The position numbers were made by a program, and so were the translations under genes. A DNA stretch of 64,000 bases from JBNKFV01 sp050290265 (GTDB taxonomy: Bacteria; Pseudomonadota; Gammaproteobacteria; Pseudomonadales; Cellvibrionaceae): positions 18,845-82,844 of the forward strand of contig JBNKHI010000009.1 of the NCBI GenBank assembly GCA_050290265.1, read 5' to 3'. Below the pieces are notes generated by a model. That model ran no database searches and was not told the DNA's origin. It was given only the letters and a program-made list of their open reading frames with translations. Positions 43,518 through 53,055 of this stretch are shown here, piece by piece (within the stretch, counting starts at the first letter, position 1; each line of letters begins with the position of its first letter).

Positions 43518-45902
43518 CTAGCGATTTTCCACTCGGTTGTAATCAAGCCAGCCTGCATGCTTAGGGTGTTGCTGTAAAAATGCATCATGCAGCCTGTCGC
43601 TGTACTGCCAAAAATTAGGGTTTGTCCTGCGTACACCAAACTGATCTATCATGGCAGCATAGTCGGCTTCAGTTTCCAGGTTTTTGATCGTGTTAACTAA
43701 GGTGTCCAGTTCCGACTCGGGTAGTTGTAAAAAGGCATTGGGGTAATCACCCAATATACCGTTGGCGACACTGATGCTGTCCTCTTTAGGTAGGCGGTTC
43801 TCCTCTTCGTTAAGCAAACTGGTGATGTTGAGGTGTGCCCGGTTCGCCAAAATGGTGTAAAGCTTTTGGTTGCCATTGGCCTCTTCAACCATCACCACGG
43901 TCATCTCTGCCAACAGGCTCGCGGCTATACCCCGGATATTCTCCAGTTTTTTCAGTGAGGTGCGGTGTGCGCTGGGAACAGCAGTGTTTGATAGCGAATA
44001 CTCTGTATTGGCGGTGCGTTGGAGGCGCTGTTTGATATGGTCGTAGAGCTCGAGTTTGGGGGTATCGGTAGTGTAAGTAATAGCTGGGGTGCTGAGGCTC
44101 TCAATGTCATAGCTGTTGAGTTGCTTTGTCAGCCTTTCACTGGCGTCGCGATACCAAAAATCGCGCAGTTTGGAGCGTGTTTTCGGTGGCAGGAATGCGA
44201 GAAAATTAAATTCTCCCTCCAGGCGCAGAAAGTCCATGTACAAACGTGTATTCAGCTGATGGCCGACGTTACCGAAAACGTCGAAGCCTGCCGTTAGCAG
44301 GTAGTGAATACGTTCCAGTAGCGGATAATCGATAACCCAGGCTGTTTTTGGCGGTTTACCAATGAGGCCTTTAACAACGGCCGCGTCATCAAAGCTGCGA
44401 AATACCGTTAAGGCTGCATTATCGTTATTGCCATCTCCGTCCCAAAACAGATCCATCGTTAGTGGCTGGTCTTTGAATATAGTTTTTAGTGCGTTGGACT
44501 TGGCCTGCAGATACTTGCGGTGTAACTCTGAATACTTGGTCCAATAAGACAGTATTCCTGCATTGCTGCCTTCTTCACTCGGTAGCCGCAAGTTAGGGAT
44601 TTGCTGTTCCAGAAAGCCATCGAGCATGGGCATAGCCTGTGCGTCCGGATCGACAAAGAACACCCAAAACTGGTCATTAATGACCCCCACTGCAACCTGC
44701 CCCCGGCAGACTGGGCCTTTGATAAACCCGGCGATAAAAAAGTGTCCTTCTTCCAGCATAAATCGATAGCGGGAGTTAGCTGGAATTTCCTTGTAGGTAC
44801 TAAAGGGGTTGAAGTTTGCTTCTCCATAGCCTGGTAGCGCCTTCACGGTATAGTCGGGGCTGAAGAAGAGTTTATCCAGCCAGTGCATACGTTGTGGGCT
44901 TAAGGCATAGGGCAAATTGGTTTTAGTGACCACGACCGCCGTTTGGCGTTGCAGGCGGTAATAAAATTCAGCGGTCTGGGGGGCGTCGGTGGGTCGTCGG
45001 GTAGCGATAATATTGATCGGTTTCCCCGACGGCGAAGTGGATCGCACTAACTTAAAGTATGTTCGTTGAGCGGGTTGCTCGCCTAAAACGTCAAAATAAA
45101 GGTTGGCCAGGAATAAGTGCTCATAAAGGTAGCGTGATACTAGTCGTCCTTTATTATCGGGTTGATTCAGGTATTGCTCCCAGATGTCGACTTGCTGTTG
45201 GTGAGATTTTGACAGTAATGCAGTGGCTGGCAGGGGTGCGCCTTCTGTCAGCCACTGCTTGATAGCCGCCAATTCGCTCTTTTTCAGTCCCGGAAAACCG
45301 TAGGGCATACCGGCTTTTGGGTTTGCAGCCGCGTATAACTCAAATGTCTCTATGGGAGGGCACTGGTTCTCGCGTTTGGACGAAAAATTGAAGTCTTGTT
45401 CGCTGAGGACTTTTGTTGTTGGTAAAGGGTGTGCCTTTTTGAGTTTGAGTACTTGGTAGAGCAAACTGCCAGCCAGGTTTGCTGACTGGGTAGGGGCGCG
45501 CTCATTAAGTACGGGGTCAAAGCCTCGTTCGCGCCAACCCTTGGTGTTCTCGCTGTCAATAAATAGTCTGGTAGGCTCTTTGGCAATTAAGCGGGTGCCA
45601 CTGTATACCGGGGATTGGCTAATACCCCTGTCTATACCTGCGCTGGAACTCATCTTTAATTGACAAGGGGCGTCATAACAGGCGTGGCAGCTAATACAGC
45701 GACTATTGAATATGGGCTCTACTGACGTTTTATAAAACGTAGTTTCGGCTTGGTCTGGTTGCGTCATCAAACGCCCGGACGGGGTTGGATTTCCAAAGCG
45801 ATTATTGAGTTCATAGGCACCAAGTGCGGTGCAGGCACCTAGTGTCGCGAGCAGAATCAACAGGCTCAGGCGCTTGGTGATTCTGGTTTTAGTCTGAGCC
45901 AT
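43518..45902 (-). CDS. cti: Fatty acid cis/trans isomerase
   Basis: Periplasmic haem enzyme converting cis- to trans-unsaturated fatty acids in membrane lipids, a rapid response to solvents and heat. 794 residues, typical length. A signal or anchor lies at residues 12-30 (LSLLILLATLGACTALG). A c-type haem motif CISCH (Cys69, Cys72, His73), extended by ACYDAPCQL, is characteristic of Cti. The rest matches Cti through VLNERAPTQSANLAGSLLYQVLKLK and GYFWTKYSELH-type blocks (DGDGNNDNAALTVFR). It is divergent from the TonB receptor at 46.3 kb and upstream of the carotenoid oxygenase. Confidence 0.93.
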   Translation of the reverse strand: MAQTKTRITKRLSLLILLATLGACTALGAYELNNRFGNPTPSGRLMTQPDQAETTFYKTSVEPIFNSRCISCHACYDAPCQLKMSSSAGIDRGISQSPVYSGTRLIAKEPTRLFIDSENTKGWRERGFDPVLNERAPTQSANLAGSLLYQVLKLKKAHPLPTTKVLSEQDFNFSSKRENQCPPIETFELYAAANPKAGMPYGFPGLKKSELAAIKQWLTEGAPLPATALLSKSHQQQVDIWEQYLNQPDNKGRLVSRYLYEHLFLANLYFDVLGEQPAQRTYFKLVRSTSPSGKPINIIATRRPTDAPQTAEFYYRLQRQTAVVVTKTNLPYALSPQRMHWLDKLFFSPDYTVKALPGYGEANFNPFSTYKEIPANSRYRFMLEEGHFFIAGFIKGPVCRGQVAVGVINDQFWVFFVDPDAQAMPMLDGFLEQQIPNLRLPSEEGSNAGILSYWTKYSELHRKYLQAKSNALKTIFKDQPLTMDLFWDGDGNNDNAALTVFRSFDDAAVVKGLIGKPPKTAWVIDYPLLERIHYLLTAGFDVFGNVGHQLNTRLYMDFLRLEGEFNFLAFLPPKTRSKLRDFWYRDASERLTKQLNSYDIESLSTPAITYTTDTPKLELYDHIKQRLQRTANTEYSLSNTAVPSAHRTSLKKLENIRGIAASLLAEMTVVMVEEANGNQKLYTILANRAHLNITSLLNEEENRLPKEDSISVANGILGDYPNAFLQLPESELDTLVNTIKNLETEADYAAMIDQFGVRRTNPNFWQYSDRLHDAFLQQHPKHAGWLDYNRVENR

Positions 45903-46276
45903 TCTCGATCCGTGATGATATGTGGAGTGATATATGTAGGAGATCTGCCAAAGCAGGACTATATATACGCTGGGTTATGAAAGAAAGTTCTCGGCGCAGT
46001 TATGCTTTTTTAAAAAAGTGATTTGACAAGTGCAGCGTTGTTTGACATAAAGTTATGGCAGATAACAATTGTGCGGACTTAAGCCGAATAATAAATGCGA
46101 TCAAATAGCGGGAGTTGTCTCTCGACAACTTGAGTTAATTTTTCTGAAACTCTATTTTCGACTGAGTTTATTCGTATAAATAGCAGTTATTTGCAAAATA
46201 TTAGCTAAAATACAACGTGCGCATCTTATGAATGCGGCTACATCCCACTTGTAATAAAAATAATTAAGGGGAATTT
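45903..46276. promoter_or_regulatory. Divergent region between cti and TonB receptor with 18-base palindrome
   Basis: 374 bases. A perfect palindrome AGTTGTC-tctc-GACAACT spans 46113-46130, about 147 bases before the receptor start, and is a candidate operator. The receptor has AAGGGGAATTT before ATG 46277. Confidence 0.55.
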
Positions 46277-48739
46277 ATGACCAAGAATGTGTTTCATCTC
46301 AAAAAATTACCGTTGCTGATTTCTTCTGCAGCTGCGCTGGCGTGTTCTAGTGTGGCGCTAGGTCAGGAGGCTGAAAGTGCCTGGATGGGCTTAGAGGAGA
46401 TCGTAGTCACGGCTCAATTCCGCGAGCAAAATGTTCAGGATACGCCCATTGCAATTACTGCAATGTCGGCGGCAACTCTGGAAGCTCGAGGTCAGGTAAG
46501 CATTGAAAATATCGCTGGGCAGGCCCCCAACGTATCATTGACTACAGGAGGATCTTTTGGCGGTAACTCATTAACAGCATTTATTCGTGGTGTTGGGCAA
46601 ACTGATTTTAACCCCGCGATTGAGCCTGGCGTCGGGCTTTATGTCGATGACGTCTATTACGCAACAATGACGGGCTCTGTTTTAGATCTGCTTGATCTTG
46701 AGCGCGTTGAGGTGCTACGTGGCCCTCAGGGTACCTTAGCGGGTAAAAATTCAATTGGTGGGTCAATTAAGCTGTTTTCGCAACGGCCTGACGAAGAAGC
46801 CAATGGCTACGTTGAAGTTACAGCGGGTATGCTGGATTTATTAAGCGTGCGTGCAGCCAGTAATTTCACCCTCGTTGATGACAAGTTGTATGCACGGGTT
46901 TCTGGTGTATCAAAATCCAGAGGTGGTCACGTAGATGTTATCGATTGGGCTTGTTCACACCCGGATAATACGTTGGGTTTTGGAACTAACTTTAACGGTA
47001 ACGATTGCACCACTGGGACTGAAGGCGGAGTTAATTATACTGCCGGGCGGCTTGCACTACGCTGGCTCGCTTCCGATGACTTGGAGGTTAATTTCGCCCT
47101 TGATAGAACGGTTGAGAATTCTGATCCTCCCGCCAATATATTAAGGGCAGTTTATCCTGCTACTACTCGCAGAGCAGGTATTACTCCCGACGGTAGCGAA
47201 TACCCTGCAGTGTTTGCGGTGGCTGGTTTGTCTCCTCCAGGTTCTGGTCCTGGATTCGGCAATACCGATTTTTCATTTGACCCGGATGGACCTGGCCCAG
47301 CGCCCCTGGTAACCATTCCTTTTGGGCCAGTTCTTGATCCTTCTATCTTCCTCGCCGGCGAGTATCAAAACTACTCCAGTTATGGCAATTATCAAACGGG
47401 TAACTACGCCAAGCGTGAAATGACTTTGAAGTCCACTGGGGCATCGATAAATGCTGACTGGAGTATCAATGAAGATCTTCAACTTCAGTCCATCACCTCT
47501 TACCGCGAGTACACAAGTGGCTGGGGTAATGACACGGACGCAACGCCATTGTCGTTGGTTAATTTGTATCAAACCCTGATACATGACGCCTGGAGTCAGG
47601 AATTTCGCTTGAATGGTGGTTTTGGAGAAAATCTGGATTACACCGTTGGCGCTTTTTATCATGATTCAACGACCACTATGACGGGACGAATCGATCTTGG
47701 ATATGTGGATTTTGACTTCGTTCACGGTCCCGACCCTGTTGATACAACGACGCAAGCCATTTTCCTCAACGTTACCTACCGACTAACCGACAGCTTGGAG
47801 TTGATCAGTGGGCTACGCTACAGTGAGGATGAAAAGGTTTACCAGTTTGTGCGCCGAGAACCAGATCTCTCAGCTATCATTCCCTGTGGGCCAGGCGCTT
47901 CAATAAACTGTCTTATCTCTGATGTAAATGGCACTACAAGTGTCTTTAAAGGCGATAGAACGGACTGGCGTGTAGCGCTTAATTACATGTTGAATGAAGA
48001 TGTTATTGTCTACGGCCAGGTGGCAACAGGTTATAAAGGGGGTGGTGTAAACCCGCGGCCATTCTTTAATGACCAAGCTCAAGAAGTTGAGCCGGAAGAG
48101 TTGATCTCCTACGAAATTGGCGCCAAAGCCGACTTGCTGGATAATACACTGCGTATAAATGCTGCCATTTTTTATAATGAGTACACTGATATACAGTTCC
48201 AGCTGGGCAATTGCACAGGTGTTCCTGGCGTAATAAATGGCATTCCATGTTTGATGACGACGAATGCGGCAGATGGGGAAACAACGGGTGTTGAACTTGA
48301 GTTCGACTATTCTCCAAATGAGGCCTTATCGATTGATGGCTCTGTCAGTTACATCAACTTTGATTTGACGAAGCTTTTGTACGATATTGACAGTATCAGT
48401 AAAGATAATGTGTCGCCATTTACCCCTGAGGTTACTGCTAGTTTGGGTATTCAATATCGTATAGGTTCATTCGTTCCTCGCATTGACTTCGTTTATCAGG
48501 ACGATGTTTATGCTGAGTGGACTAACGCGCCGGATACGTTGATGAAGGCTCGTACTCTGGTTAATGCGCGAATTGCCTATGAAGCTGGTGATGACTGGTT
48601 AGTAGCGATGGAAGTGCAGAACCTGACTGATAAGTATTATTTCACTCAAATGGGTGATGGTGCTTCTGGTAGTGCTACCTCTTTTGGGCAGCCAGGCTTG
48701 CCAAGAACTGTAAACTTTACTGTTAAGCGAAAGTTCTAA
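46277..48739 (+). CDS. TonB-dependent receptor (paralogue of 36588-39002)
   Basis: An 820-residue outer-membrane receptor with signal peptide (LLISSAAALACSSVALG), TonB-box-like EEIVVTAQFREQNVQDTP, plug motifs RGVGQTDFNPAIEPGVG and LRGPQGTLAGKNSIGGSI, and a barrel ending FTVKRKF with C-terminal Phe. It lacks an iron-siderophore signature. It shares its plug motif by motif with the receptor at 36.6 kb, which has RGIGQYDFNPALEPGVG at the same place, so the two arose by duplication. A terminator follows at 48766-48793. The ligand is unknown; uptake of a carbon source related to the nearby oxygenase is one idea. Confidence 0.92.
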   Translation: MTKNVFHLKKLPLLISSAAALACSSVALGQEAESAWMGLEEIVVTAQFREQNVQDTPIAITAMSAATLEARGQVSIENIAGQAPNVSLTTGGSFGGNSLTAFIRGVGQTDFNPAIEPGVGLYVDDVYYATMTGSVLDLLDLERVEVLRGPQGTLAGKNSIGGSIKLFSQRPDEEANGYVEVTAGMLDLLSVRAASNFTLVDDKLYARVSGVSKSRGGHVDVIDWACSHPDNTLGFGTNFNGNDCTTGTEGGVNYTAGRLALRWLASDDLEVNFALDRTVENSDPPANILRAVYPATTRRAGITPDGSEYPAVFAVAGLSPPGSGPGFGNTDFSFDPDGPGPAPLVTIPFGPVLDPSIFLAGEYQNYSSYGNYQTGNYAKREMTLKSTGASINADWSINEDLQLQSITSYREYTSGWGNDTDATPLSLVNLYQTLIHDAWSQEFRLNGGFGENLDYTVGAFYHDSTTTMTGRIDLGYVDFDFVHGPDPVDTTTQAIFLNVTYRLTDSLELISGLRYSEDEKVYQFVRREPDLSAIIPCGPGASINCLISDVNGTTSVFKGDRTDWRVALNYMLNEDVIVYGQVATGYKGGGVNPRPFFNDQAQEVEPEELISYEIGAKADLLDNTLRINAAIFYNEYTDIQFQLGNCTGVPGVINGIPCLMTTNAADGETTGVELEFDYSPNEALSIDGSVSYINFDLTKLLYDIDSISKDNVSPFTPEVTASLGIQYRIGSFVPRIDFVYQDDVYAEWTNAPDTLMKARTLVNARIAYEAGDDWLVAMEVQNLTDKYYFTQMGDGASGSATSFGQPGLPRTVNFTVKRKF

Positions 48740-48765
48740 TTCATTGTTTTGGGTAATCAAGGATT

Positions 48766-48793
48766 AAAAGGGGCGCTTAAAAGCGCCCCTTTT
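48766..48793 (+). terminator. Terminator of TonB receptor gene (46277-48739)
   Basis: 13-base stem AAAAGGGGCGCTT (48766-48778) and AAGCGCCCCTTTT (48781-48793) with a two-base gap, then T run. Strong intrinsic terminator. Confidence 0.92.
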
Positions 48794-48863
48794 TTGTCTG
48801 CGTAGTCGTCGTCACTATTACTCGTGTTGTGGCTAAGTCATTCCAGTCCTCAACCTTATTTAA

Positions 48864-49607
48864 TTATTCCATAAAGGATTTAATCAACAACGCGATTCCC
48901 GAAAAGAGCAGCAGCCCGCGACATGCCAGCATAAAATGTAGTTCGTTAATGCGCTCTTGAACTTGTTTACCAAGCCAAATACCAAACAGCGCAATAGGAA
49001 ACAATATCAGGTCAAGTATAAGGAGTTCATGGCTCCAAAGGTGATTTGCACTATAGGGAATGATTTTGACCAGGTTCATGACGGCAAACAGTACGCCGGC
49101 AGTGCCCAGCCAAACCTTTTTCGGCAAGCGCCGTGAGATTAAGTAAATATTAATGGGTGGTCCGCCGGCATGTAGGAGTGTGCTGGTAATTCCGGATATT
49201 GTTCCCCATAACATTGCACCTATACGAAGATTGCCCAGAATGGGAGTGAGTTTTTGCCAAACTGCAAAAAGAATTGAAAAGCTGCCTAACGCAATTTGTA
49301 ACCAGAATGTGGATAAAAAACTAACGCTCAATCCAGCAATGGCAATGCCGATTAATGCCGCCGGCAGTAACTTTTTTAGTGTTGTCATATCGACTGTATG
49401 GCGGTAATACCAAACAGTCTTAACATCCATAAGAATGAGCAAAGGCAACATGAGCGCTACAGCCATAGGGACCGGAATGATCAATGCTAACAGCGGAACG
49501 GCACCGACGCCCGCCCCACCGGCAAACCCCGATTTTGAAATCCCGGTTAAAATAATGCCAATAAACGCGAGTCCCCAGAATAATGGCTCTGTTAACAAAT
49601 TATCCAT
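48864..49607 (-). CDS. TauE/SafE family sulfite-exporter-like membrane protein
   Basis: About 247 residues with eight or so hydrophobic helices. The N-terminal helix contains GISKSGFAGGAGVGAVPLLALI, the TauE/SafE duplication motif, and a second GTISGITSTLLHAGGPPINIYLI repeats it. Related proteins export sulfite or sulfoacetate, though most are unassigned. ATG 49607 is preferred over a start at 49655, which would overlap the pirin gene. The gap to pirin is 22 bases, so they are probably co-transcribed. Confidence 0.85.
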   Translation of the reverse strand: MDNLLTEPLFWGLAFIGIILTGISKSGFAGGAGVGAVPLLALIIPVPMAVALMLPLLILMDVKTVWYYRHTVDMTTLKKLLPAALIGIAIAGLSVSFLSTFWLQIALGSFSILFAVWQKLTPILGNLRIGAMLWGTISGITSTLLHAGGPPINIYLISRRLPKKVWLGTAGVLFAVMNLVKIIPYSANHLWSHELLILDLILFPIALFGIWLGKQVQERINELHFMLACRGLLLFSGIALLIKSFME

Positions 49608-49629
49608 ACGGTACTCTAATAAGATTCCG

Positions 49630-50328
49630 TTAATGTATTGCCGTGGGTAAATCAAACCAAAGTGCTATTAACTCATCGCTGATGGCGGCCAGTTGCAACG
49701 ACCTACCTTGCAGGCCTACACCGTCTCCTGCGTGAACCGTGAGGCCACCAAAATGACCAGAGTCGCTAATAACGTGTAAATAGCCAGTTCTTAGGTCAGT
49801 ACTTAAATTGATGTTTTCATTGATGCCTAGCACGACACGAAAAATACTGGCGTCTTGGTGAATCCGCAGTGAATTATCCACACCATCGGGTGTTACCAAT
49901 GGCGTAAGTTTACCGGACTGTATTACTGCCATCTGTTCGTATTCTGGCTGTATTCCGCGTGCGTTGGGAATAATCCAAATTTGTAAAAATTTAAGCATTG
50001 CTGTTGTAGAGTGATTAAATTCAGAGTGCGTTACACCTGTGCCAGCACTCATTCGCTGAATATCACCTGCGGGTACAACGTATTTATTCCCCATACTGTA
50101 TTTATGTTCAAGGGCGCCCTCCAATACATAGGAAATAATCTCCATGTTTCTATGACCGTGGGTCTCAAACCCGGTACCGGGTGCTACGGTATCGTCATTA
50201 ATAACGCGAAGCGCCGAAATGCCTAAATGGTTAGCGTCGTAGTAACTGCCAAAAGAAAATGAGTGATTACTTCGCAGCCAGCCGAAGTTTGCTTTGCCGC
50301 GTTCCAGAGCTGGTCGATAGTAAATCAT
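49630..50328 (-). CDS. Pirin family protein (cupin dioxygenase-like)
   Basis: A 232-residue bicupin. Metal residues are seen in GFETHGHRNMEIISYVLEG (His-x-His) and GTGVTHSEFN (His and Glu), the pirin iron site. Members such as E. coli YhhW have quercetin 2,3-dioxygenase activity in vitro; others are regulators or redox sensors. It is the first gene of a unit with the TauE-type gene. Upstream, 50329-50675 is a gap of about 350 bases with no supported gene. Confidence 0.9.
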   Translation of the reverse strand: MIYYRPALERGKANFGWLRSNHSFSFGSYYDANHLGISALRVINDDTVAPGTGFETHGHRNMEIISYVLEGALEHKYSMGNKYVVPAGDIQRMSAGTGVTHSEFNHSTTAMLKFLQIWIIPNARGIQPEYEQMAVIQSGKLTPLVTPDGVDNSLRIHQDASIFRVVLGINENINLSTDLRTGYLHVISDSGHFGGLTVHAGDGVGLQGRSLQLAAISDELIALWFDLPTAIH

Positions 50329-50675
50329 GTGCGTAGCTCCATTGCGTGTATGGAGCCACTATAAGGTGAGACCGAAGAATAAAAAATTCATATGATTTGA
50401 TTCTTATGTTCATATTTTAAGAAGGTTCCTATACGCGCGAGTTAATCGCCAAATACCGTTGAACTATCAGATCAGGGATTGGAAATCTTGGATATTTGTA
50501 CTCGGAAATATGAGGATTCGGTTATATACCATGATGACAAAATGTGGATTTTCAAGGTTGCACTACTAGCCCCGATTGTAAGCCGTACAGGTTATGGGAG
50601 AGCCTGGTTTGAGCCTTGCGAGATCGCGTGCGTTAGCTTGGCGTGCCATTTCGTTTTAAGGTATTACTCTAACTA
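50329..50675. other. Gap upstream of pirin gene
   Basis: 347 bases between the start of the pirin gene and the 3' end of the next minus-strand gene. It should contain the pirin promoter. A plus-strand reading frame here (50479-50808) has no recognisable domain and runs into the gene on the other strand, so I do not call it. Confidence 0.4.
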
Positions 50676-51164
50676 TCAATTTTCTGTAGCCACAGCGCTG
50701 CCGCATATTTGGGTCAACCTTGAAGACAGGGCTTTTGCGTCTTTAAAAAATGTGGCTGCGCTTATCGCGCTGTTTTCAATATCGATTAATCCTACCGCAC
50801 CGCTCTGACTTGGCAAATCTTTGCTCGCACTGCCGTTACGATCAAGCCAAACAGGGTAGGGATACTTGCGCATTTTTGGCAGCGCGAAAAGCTTTGCGAT
50901 CAGTTTAGGCATGCCGCTAATGTTGGCGAGATACACAACTTTTCCATCATTCATGCAGTCCGTATTGATGGTACTCAACGCATCCTGAAGAACATCTTTT
51001 GTTTCCATGTCCGCTGCGTATATTATGTATTCCATTGATTTTGTGTGATTGAAACTATTGTCAAACTGATTTTTGATTGACGATAAGTCTACCGAAGTAT
51101 CAGCGAGACTTGCCCCAGAAAAAGTTAAACTAAATAGTAAGGCAACTTTACAAATAAGATTCAT
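50676..51164 (-). CDS. Exported conserved hypothetical protein
   Basis: About 162 residues from ATG 51164, which has GAGAAAC upstream; a longer frame would overlap the flavin reductase gene. A signal peptide is clear (MNLICKVALLFSLTFSGASLA). The mature domain includes TNTDCMNDGKVVYLANISGMPKLIAKLFALPKMRKYPYPVWLDRNGSASKDLPSQ in outline (VYLANISGMPKLIAKLFAL is the conserved core). I recall the same core in Pseudomonas proteins of unknown role. No catalytic motif. It follows the flavin reductase gene, 43 bases apart, on the same strand. Confidence 0.65.
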   Translation of the reverse strand: MNLICKVALLFSLTFSGASLADTSVDLSSIKNQFDNSFNHTKSMEYIIYAADMETKDVLQDALSTINTDCMNDGKVVYLANISGMPKLIAKLFALPKMRKYPYPVWLDRNGSASKDLPSQSGAVGLIDIENSAISAATFFKDAKALSSRLTQICGSAVATEN

Positions 51165-51207
51165 GAGTTGTTTCTCAATGGTCTTGACCAAAAAAGAGTA
51201 GCCGCAC

Positions 51208-51693
51208 TTACTGAGCATCTTTTAACTCAGTATAACGACCGCCATGATAGATAAGTGGACGTCCATCCCGCTGGCAGGTGAAGTTTATAACTTCACCCAT
51301 TAATATGTCGTGGTCGCCACCGGGGTATCGGTGACTAAGATTGCATTCGAAAGTGGTCAGCACGTTGTGGAGTAAAGGAATGCCATTGTCGGTCATGTAA
51401 AAATCATCGGTCAACAGCTGGTGTTCATCTTTTTTGGCATAGCGATTCGAGATATGTTGTTGCTCTGCACCAAGCACATTGATGCTAAATTTTTCGACGT
51501 TATCAAATGCTTTAAAGCAATCAGAATCAATTTGCAGGCTCCACAAAATTAGTGCGGGATCAAGCGATACTGAAGCAAAAGAATTGATTGTCATACCGAA
51601 AGGGATACCTTTACCATCCAATGCACCCACCACACAAATACCCGTTGCAAAACTGCCTAATGCTTGTCGAAATTCTCTTTGGTCAATAGCCAT
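51208..51693 (-). CDS. Flavin reductase family protein (HpaC-like)
   Basis: A 161-residue FMN-binding split-barrel reductase. Typical motifs are FRQALGSFATGICVVGA, GMTINSFASVSLDPALILWSL and HDILMGEVINF (GDH-x-I-x2-GEV). Such proteins give reduced flavin to two-component monooxygenases; no large monooxygenase component lies next to it. The upstream region 51694-52229 carries no supported gene. Confidence 0.88.
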   Translation of the reverse strand: MAIDQREFRQALGSFATGICVVGALDGKGIPFGMTINSFASVSLDPALILWSLQIDSDCFKAFDNVEKFSINVLGAEQQHISNRYAKKDEHQLLTDDFYMTDNGIPLLHNVLTTFECNLSHRYPGGDHDILMGEVINFTCQRDGRPLIYHGGRYTELKDAQ

Positions 51694-52229
51694 AACGTAA
51701 CTGGGTATCCTGTAATAAAACCATTTATTTTGTAGGTTTATTCCGATGCCTGGCTTGCTGTCGATGGACGGCCTGAAACAACGGGTTGGCGAATGCTGGC
51801 ATTTTATCGAACGTTACGCTGTTTAGTCACTCTAAATCTGTTTAAGTGTGTAGTTGTCCTCCACGTTGGTGGGGTGGCGATTTTGGGAAAGTACCGACTT
51901 GGCGACTCTCTACAGCGCAGATTGCAAAGAAACTATTCAAGTTGTATCATGCACCTCTTTATTGCGGCTTGTACCCTAATGAGCTGCTTCTGCTTTAGGT
52001 GTTTTTAGTTAGAGATCTTCGCGTTTAACGCATTACTTTTCCGTATGATCTAAACCTCCGTTCTGTTTTTCTAATAGTTATAAATACAATCAAAACAAGT
52101 TGATTCGTGTCTGTTTGGCTTTGCTGAGAGTGGCAATTCCAACGCGGTCGTGTATTGGCTGGATGATTGGTTTTGAGACTACTGAAAGGCGCTAGTTATG
52201 GATCTTTCCTTAAGATTTAGGTGTTTTTC
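51694..52229. other. Intergenic region between flavin reductase and DUF599 gene
   Basis: 536 bases between divergent genes. Short open frames show no domain, start signal or codon preference that I can support. Presumed promoter region for both flanking genes. Confidence 0.4.
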
Positions 52230-52985
52230 ATGGTTGATTTACAGTTGCTTAACAGTTTTTGCTTATTTTGGTTTATCGCGTCTTGGATTGGGTACAGTTT
52301 TTTTGCGACCCGTAACGCCTCGCGCAAGAGTGCCAGTTTGTCTTCGATACTACATTATTATCGGTTGTACTGGGTGCGCAGAATAATGTTGCGGGAGCAC
52401 CGAGTTTCAGATGCGGCGTTGCTGGGGAACTTGGAAAAAAGCGTGAACTTTTTTGCCTCCACAACGATTTTGATTCTCGCTGGTTTGCTGACAGCGTTAA
52501 ATGCTTCACGCTCCGATTTTGATATTTTGGTATCTATACCTTTTGCGTTTCCTGTGAGTGAGTCGGCAGTGAAGTTTAAATTGCTATTTCTCGTGGGAAT
52601 TTTTGTCTATGCATTTTTTACCTTCACATGGTCAATTCGGCAATTTAATTTTTTCTCGACTCTGGTGGGTGCTGCGCCTGTGCCTGGCGAAGCAGGAGTA
52701 AGTGTTAATCAGCGCGAGATCTATGCAGGTTATGCCACCAAAATACTGGATGAAGCTTCTAACAGCTTTAATTACGGTTTGCGCTCGTATTATTTTTCTT
52801 TGGCATTTCTATTTTGGTTTTATAATCCCTGGCTTTTTATTATCGCGACGTCTTCAGTGGTGTTTATCTTGTATCGCCGTGAATTTAATTCCAAACCACT
52901 AAAGGCAATGGTGAGTCTTGATAGCTTTTCCGAAACGAATACCAATGAGGGCGCGAAGGTTTATAACCTGGCAAAAACAAAATGA
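52230..52985 (+). CDS. DUF599 family membrane protein
   Basis: A 251-residue inner-membrane protein with four hydrophobic helices (about 5-22, 68-88, 112-135, 185-220). DUF599 blocks: ILHYYRLYWVRRIMLREHRVSDAALLGNLEKSVNFFASTTILILAGLL and FNYGLRSYYFSLAFLFWFYNPW. Function unknown. ATG 52230 is favoured with AGGTG 7 bases upstream; GTG 52221 would add three residues. A strong bidirectional terminator follows. Confidence 0.85.
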   Translation: MVDLQLLNSFCLFWFIASWIGYSFFATRNASRKSASLSSILHYYRLYWVRRIMLREHRVSDAALLGNLEKSVNFFASTTILILAGLLTALNASRSDFDILVSIPFAFPVSESAVKFKLLFLVGIFVYAFFTFTWSIRQFNFFSTLVGAAPVPGEAGVSVNQREIYAGYATKILDEASNSFNYGLRSYYFSLAFLFWFYNPWLFIIATSSVVFILYRREFNSKPLKAMVSLDSFSETNTNEGAKVYNLAKTK

Positions 52986-53000
52986 TTACCTTAGTCATAA

Positions 53001-53036
53001 AAAAACCGGTGAGACTGTATGATCTCACCGGTTTTT
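53001..53036. terminator. Bidirectional terminator between DUF599 and yceI genes
   Basis: Perfect 14-base stem AAAAACCGGTGAGA (53001-53014) and TCTCACCGGTTTTT (53023-53036), eight-base loop, T tracts on both strands. It serves both converging genes. Confidence 0.95.
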
Positions 53037-53055
53037 TTATTCTATAACAAGGTTT

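Noticed and set aside
48864..50328. Pirin plus TauE as an aromatic or sulfonate degradation pair
   Set aside because: Both families are broad and no substrate-specific enzyme is next to them, so no pathway was assigned.
50479..50808. A 109-residue plus-strand reading frame
   Set aside because: It has no domain or ribosome site and overlaps the 3' end of a supported minus-strand gene.
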